From Rhodanobacter sp. LX-99 (GTDB taxonomy: Bacteria; Pseudomonadota; Gammaproteobacteria; Xanthomonadales; Rhodanobacteraceae), in contig NZ_JAHFVL010000001.1 of NCBI RefSeq assembly GCF_018599185.1, forward strand, positions 1,116,001 to 1,180,000: a DNA stretch of 64,000 nucleotides. Reading direction: 5' to 3'. Position numbers and translations under genes: made by a program. Shown here one piece after another: positions 60,548 to 64,000 of the stretch (its first letter is position 1; each line of letters begins with the position of its first letter). Below the pieces are notes generated by a model, which worked only from the letters and a program-made list of their open reading frames with translations, was not told where the DNA came from and searched no databases.

Positions 60548-60553
60548 TACAAT
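60548..60553 (+). promoter_or_regulatory. -10 element of ahcY
   Basis: TACAAT, placing the transcript start at about 60560, 12 bases before the SAH riboswitch. The -35 is not convincing. Confidence 0.6.
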
Positions 60554-60571
60554 ACCGGGCTTGTACTGCCC

Positions 60572-60656
60572 GCCGAGGGGCGCTGCGACCGTTGTTGTGA
60601 ATGAACTTCACAGGAACCGGCCAGGCTCGGCGCGGCACGTTCCACAACGGCGCCCG
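60572..60656 (+). ncRNA. SAH (S-adenosylhomocysteine) riboswitch
   Basis: CCGAGGGGCGCTGCGACC, then CCAGGCTCGG after a variable stem, then AACGGCGCCC: the conserved core of the SAH riboswitch. P1 pairs CCGAG with CTCGG (60626-60630); the downstream GGCGCC can pair with GGCGC near 60579 to form the pseudoknot. It lies in the leader of ahcY, the gene it switches on when SAH accumulates. Confidence 0.92.
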
Positions 60657-60741
60657 GTTGTTTGTACGCGAGTCCCTTCGGGGGAACCGGCCATCCATGG
60701 TCGGACTCTTCGAAAGATCCTCGCACTAACCGGAGATACGC

Positions 60742-62181
<1,440 letters not shown>

Positions 62182-62201
62182 GCCGCTAGCGGATCATGCG
62201 T

Positions 62202-62248
62202 CGGCTGCAGCAGAACGGGCGCGCAAGGCGCCCGTTCTGCTGCAGCCG
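62202..62248 (+). terminator. long hairpin after ahcY
   Basis: Perfect 21-bp stem (62202-62222 and 62228-62248) with a 5-base loop GCAAG, 20 bp after the ahcY stop. There is no T-run, so it may work with Rho or protect the 3' end, but position and strength favour a terminator. Confidence 0.75.
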
Positions 62249-62346
62249 GTTCCACCACCGGGCAGCGTGCACCGTGCGGCCTGCGCTGCGCTGGATCATA
62301 CTTTCGTACCGATCCAACACGGTCGAACCCACGGGAGACGGCGTCG

Positions 62347-63267
62347 ATGTCGCCAAAGCCAAGCAGCGCCGACCGGCGATTGTTCAGCCAGCTTCGCAGT
62401 GAAATGGAGCGGATGACCGCGTCCGAACGGGTGATCGCGAACTTCCTGCTCACCAACCGGCAGGCGGTGCCGTTCGAGACTGCCAACTCGCTAGCCGCCA
62501 AGCTAGCCATCAGCGCCGCGACGGTGGGCCGGTTCTGCCGTCGCCTCGGCTACCGGAACTTCCGCGAGCTGAAGGCGGCTTTCAAGTTCGACGTGGCCGT
62601 CGCGCCATGGCCGATCGGCGAAGGCCTGCGCTCGATGCTGCAGACCGGCGGCGGCGAGCCGGCACTGCAACGCGACCTGGACCTGACCATCGCCGGCATC
62701 ATCGAGGTCTACCGCCGCGCGGAAACGCGCGAATGGCAGGATATCGTCGCGCGTCTGGCGCACTGCTCGACACTGCACATCGTGGGATTCCAGACCGAGC
62801 GCGGGCTTGCGGCCCACTTCGCCAGTTTCCTGCAATACGTGCGCCCGCGGGTGCGGGTGGCCGATCTGGCTACCGGAAGCTTCTCGGAGGTGCTGCTCGA
62901 CGGCACCGACAAGGATTGCGTCGTGATCGTGGAGACGCGCCGCTACTCGCGCCAGGCACAGCTGCTCGCCCGTCATTGCCGGCAACGCGGGCTGCCGCTG
63001 GTGATGATCACCGACAAGTATTGCCACTGGGCCAGCGAGTACACGCCGCACATCCTGGCATTGCCGACGGAAAGCGGGATTTTCTGGGGCACCACCGTTC
63101 CGATCCACGCAGCACTGGCGCTGCTGGTCAACGGCGTGGTTCTCGCGCTCGGCGACCGCGTGGAGCAACGCCTGGCCCACGTCTCCGACCTCTACCAGGA
63201 ATTCGTCGGCCACGTCGGGAAACCCGGGCGCGGGCAGCGCAAGAAGGGCGGCGACATCGAGCCTTGA
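62347..63267 (+). CDS. MurR/RpiR family transcriptional regulator
   Basis: 306 residues. N-terminal RpiR HTH (about 10-85; MTASERVIANFLLTNRQAVPFETANSLAAKLAISAATVGRFCRRLGY) and a C-terminal SIS sugar-phosphate-binding domain (about 125-270; LHIVGFQTERGLAAHFASFL, VVIVETRRYSRQ, LPLVMITDKY). Members sense phosphosugars. No sugar-catabolic gene is adjacent; the neighbouring convergent gene is an amino-acid permease, so its target is unknown. A Lys/Arg/Gly-rich tail ends the protein. Confidence 0.9.
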   Translation: MSPKPSSADRRLFSQLRSEMERMTASERVIANFLLTNRQAVPFETANSLAAKLAISAATVGRFCRRLGYRNFRELKAAFKFDVAVAPWPIGEGLRSMLQTGGGEPALQRDLDLTIAGIIEVYRRAETREWQDIVARLAHCSTLHIVGFQTERGLAAHFASFLQYVRPRVRVADLATGSFSEVLLDGTDKDCVVIVETRRYSRQAQLLARHCRQRGLPLVMITDKYCHWASEYTPHILALPTESGIFWGTTVPIHAALALLVNGVVLALGDRVEQRLAHVSDLYQEFVGHVGKPGRGQRKKGGDIEP

Positions 63268-63330
63268 GCACGCGGCGCACCGTCGGGCCGAGGCCCGGCG
63301 CTTCCGCGAAACCGGGATCGCCGCTCCCGT

Positions 63331-64000
63331 TCAGCGCGACCGCACGTAGGCCACGTAGATGATCAGGCCGGCCGCGAAATAACCGCCGACGATCGCCAGC
63401 GGCAGCACGTCGCCGCGCGTTGCGCGCAGCACCATGTCGATCAGCAGCGGCAAGCCCATCAGCGCGGCGAAGGCGATGCCGAGTGCCGGAATGATGCCGA
63501 TCCACCAGCCACGCACGCGGATGCCGCCCAGCGGCACCCGGAACGAACGCGGGCGATCGGGCTCGACCACGCGCAGGCGCATGACCGCCGCGCAAACGAT
63601 CGCGAACGCGACCGCCGTGCCGAGGCTGATCAGGTCGCCGAGCAGGCTGATCGGCAGGCACGCCGCGAGCAGCGCCATGGCCACGCCGGTATAGATGGTG
63701 CCGACCTGCGGCGTGCGCGTCCTGCCGTCGATCCGGGCGAACACCGGCGGCAGCATGCGATCGCGCGCCATCGCGTAGAAGATACGGGTCTGTCCGTAGA
63801 TCGACGTCAGCAGCACCGAAAGCAGGCCGATCACCGCGGCGGACTTGACCGCAATGCCGAACATCGGCAACTGCATCGCGTCGACGGCGACCGCAATCGG
63901 GTCGGCGACGCCGAGCCGGGCGTAGGGCACGATGCCGGTCATCACCGCGGCGACGGCCATGTACAGCACCGTGCAGACCGCCAGCGTCATGAAGATGCCG
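63331..64000 (-). CDS. APC-superfamily amino acid permease (N-terminal part outside window)
   Basis: C-terminal about 220 residues of a 12-helix permease; the frame runs off the right edge. GQTRIFYAMARDRMLPPVFARIDGRTRTPQVGT is the conserved loop after helix 8 in the cationic amino-acid transporter (CAT/YfnA) branch of the APC superfamily; four to five helices follow and the protein ends VAYVRSR. Substrate unknown. Convergent with the RpiR-type gene, 63 bp apart. Confidence 0.88.
   Translation of the reverse strand, partial: GIFMTLAVCTVLYMAVAAVMTGIVPYARLGVADPIAVAVDAMQLPMFGIAVKSAAVIGLLSVLLTSIYGQTRIFYAMARDRMLPPVFARIDGRTRTPQVGTIYTGVAMALLAACLPISLLGDLISLGTAVAFAIVCAAVMRLRVVEPDRPRSFRVPLGGIRVRGWWIGIIPALGIAFAALMGLPLLIDMVLRATRGDVLPLAIVGGYFAAGLIIYVAYVRSR

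Noticed and set aside
63281-63300. CGGGC/GCCCG hairpin between the RpiR-type gene and the permease as a terminator
   Set aside because: Only five base pairs and no T-run on either strand.

Overview
The window is high-GC DNA from the chromosome of a gammaproteobacterium, most likely Xanthomonadales, family Rhodanobacteraceae (a Rhodanobacter/Dyella-type genome). The assignment rests on gene order (lptD-surA-pdxA-rsmA-apaG-apaH; a complete dcw division cluster; lpxC, a DUF721/DciA gene, an M23 peptidase and secA side by side), on an SAH riboswitch in front of ahcY, and on short GTAGG-headed palindromic repeats. It is inferred by reading, not by a database search. Almost all of the window is vertically inherited core genome; no IS element, phage, CRISPR array, tRNA or 16S/23S gene was seen.

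Layout. 1-634: 3' part of a histone-deacetylase-family gene. 785-7723 (+): envelope and maintenance operon lptD, surA, pdxA, rsmA, apaG, apaH, closed by a perfect 20-bp hairpin terminator shared with convergent secA. 7796-13261: secA (-), an anchored M23 peptidase (-), a DciA-like gene (+) and lpxC (-). 13717-29417 (all -): the dcw cluster, transcribed mraZ, rsmH, ftsL, ftsI, murE, murF, mraY, ftsW, murG, murC, ddl, ftsQ, ftsA, ftsZ, mostly joined by 4-bp ATGA overlaps. The exception is a 310-bp spacer between mraZ and rsmH that holds a 266-bp nested inverted-repeat element. 29741-31031 (-): RNase P RNA and rsmI. 31107-36485 (+): lpoA, yraN, an FAD-linked oxidase, an unrecognised membrane protein and a UDG-family protein. 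36598-41194 (+): a nucleoside-type MFS transporter, then a Fur-boxed TonB receptor and PepSY membrane protein. 41249-47522 (+): dusB, a methyltransferase, metK, uup, a GST and a GIY-YIG protein. 47593-57615 (-): a six-gene efflux-type operon (MacA-like protein, ATPase, two large MacB/FtsX-type permeases, NtrC-type regulator, histidine kinase). 57768-64000: ppc (-), SAH riboswitch plus ahcY (+), an RpiR-type regulator (+), and the C-terminal part of an APC permease (-).

How it works together. The first two thirds build and divide the envelope: LptD/SurA/LpxC for the outer membrane, MraY/Mur/Ddl for the peptidoglycan precursor, FtsI/FtsW/FtsL/FtsQ/FtsA/FtsZ for septation, LpoA for PBP1a activation. 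metK and ahcY are the two ends of the S-adenosylmethionine cycle, which also feeds the methyltransferases RsmA, RsmH and RsmI.

Most interesting items: (i) the multibranched inverted-repeat element whose outer arm covers the rsmH start codon; (ii) a consensus sigma-54 promoter directly abutting the first codon of the efflux operon, which itself encodes an NtrC-family regulator with an altered GAFTGA loop; (iii) three genes (apaG, dusB, uup) with an identical TACAAT-N6-ATG arrangement predicting leaderless mRNAs; (iv) small palindromic repeats that supply the stop codons of flanking genes; (v) four 10-bp-phased MraZ boxes at the mraZ promoter.
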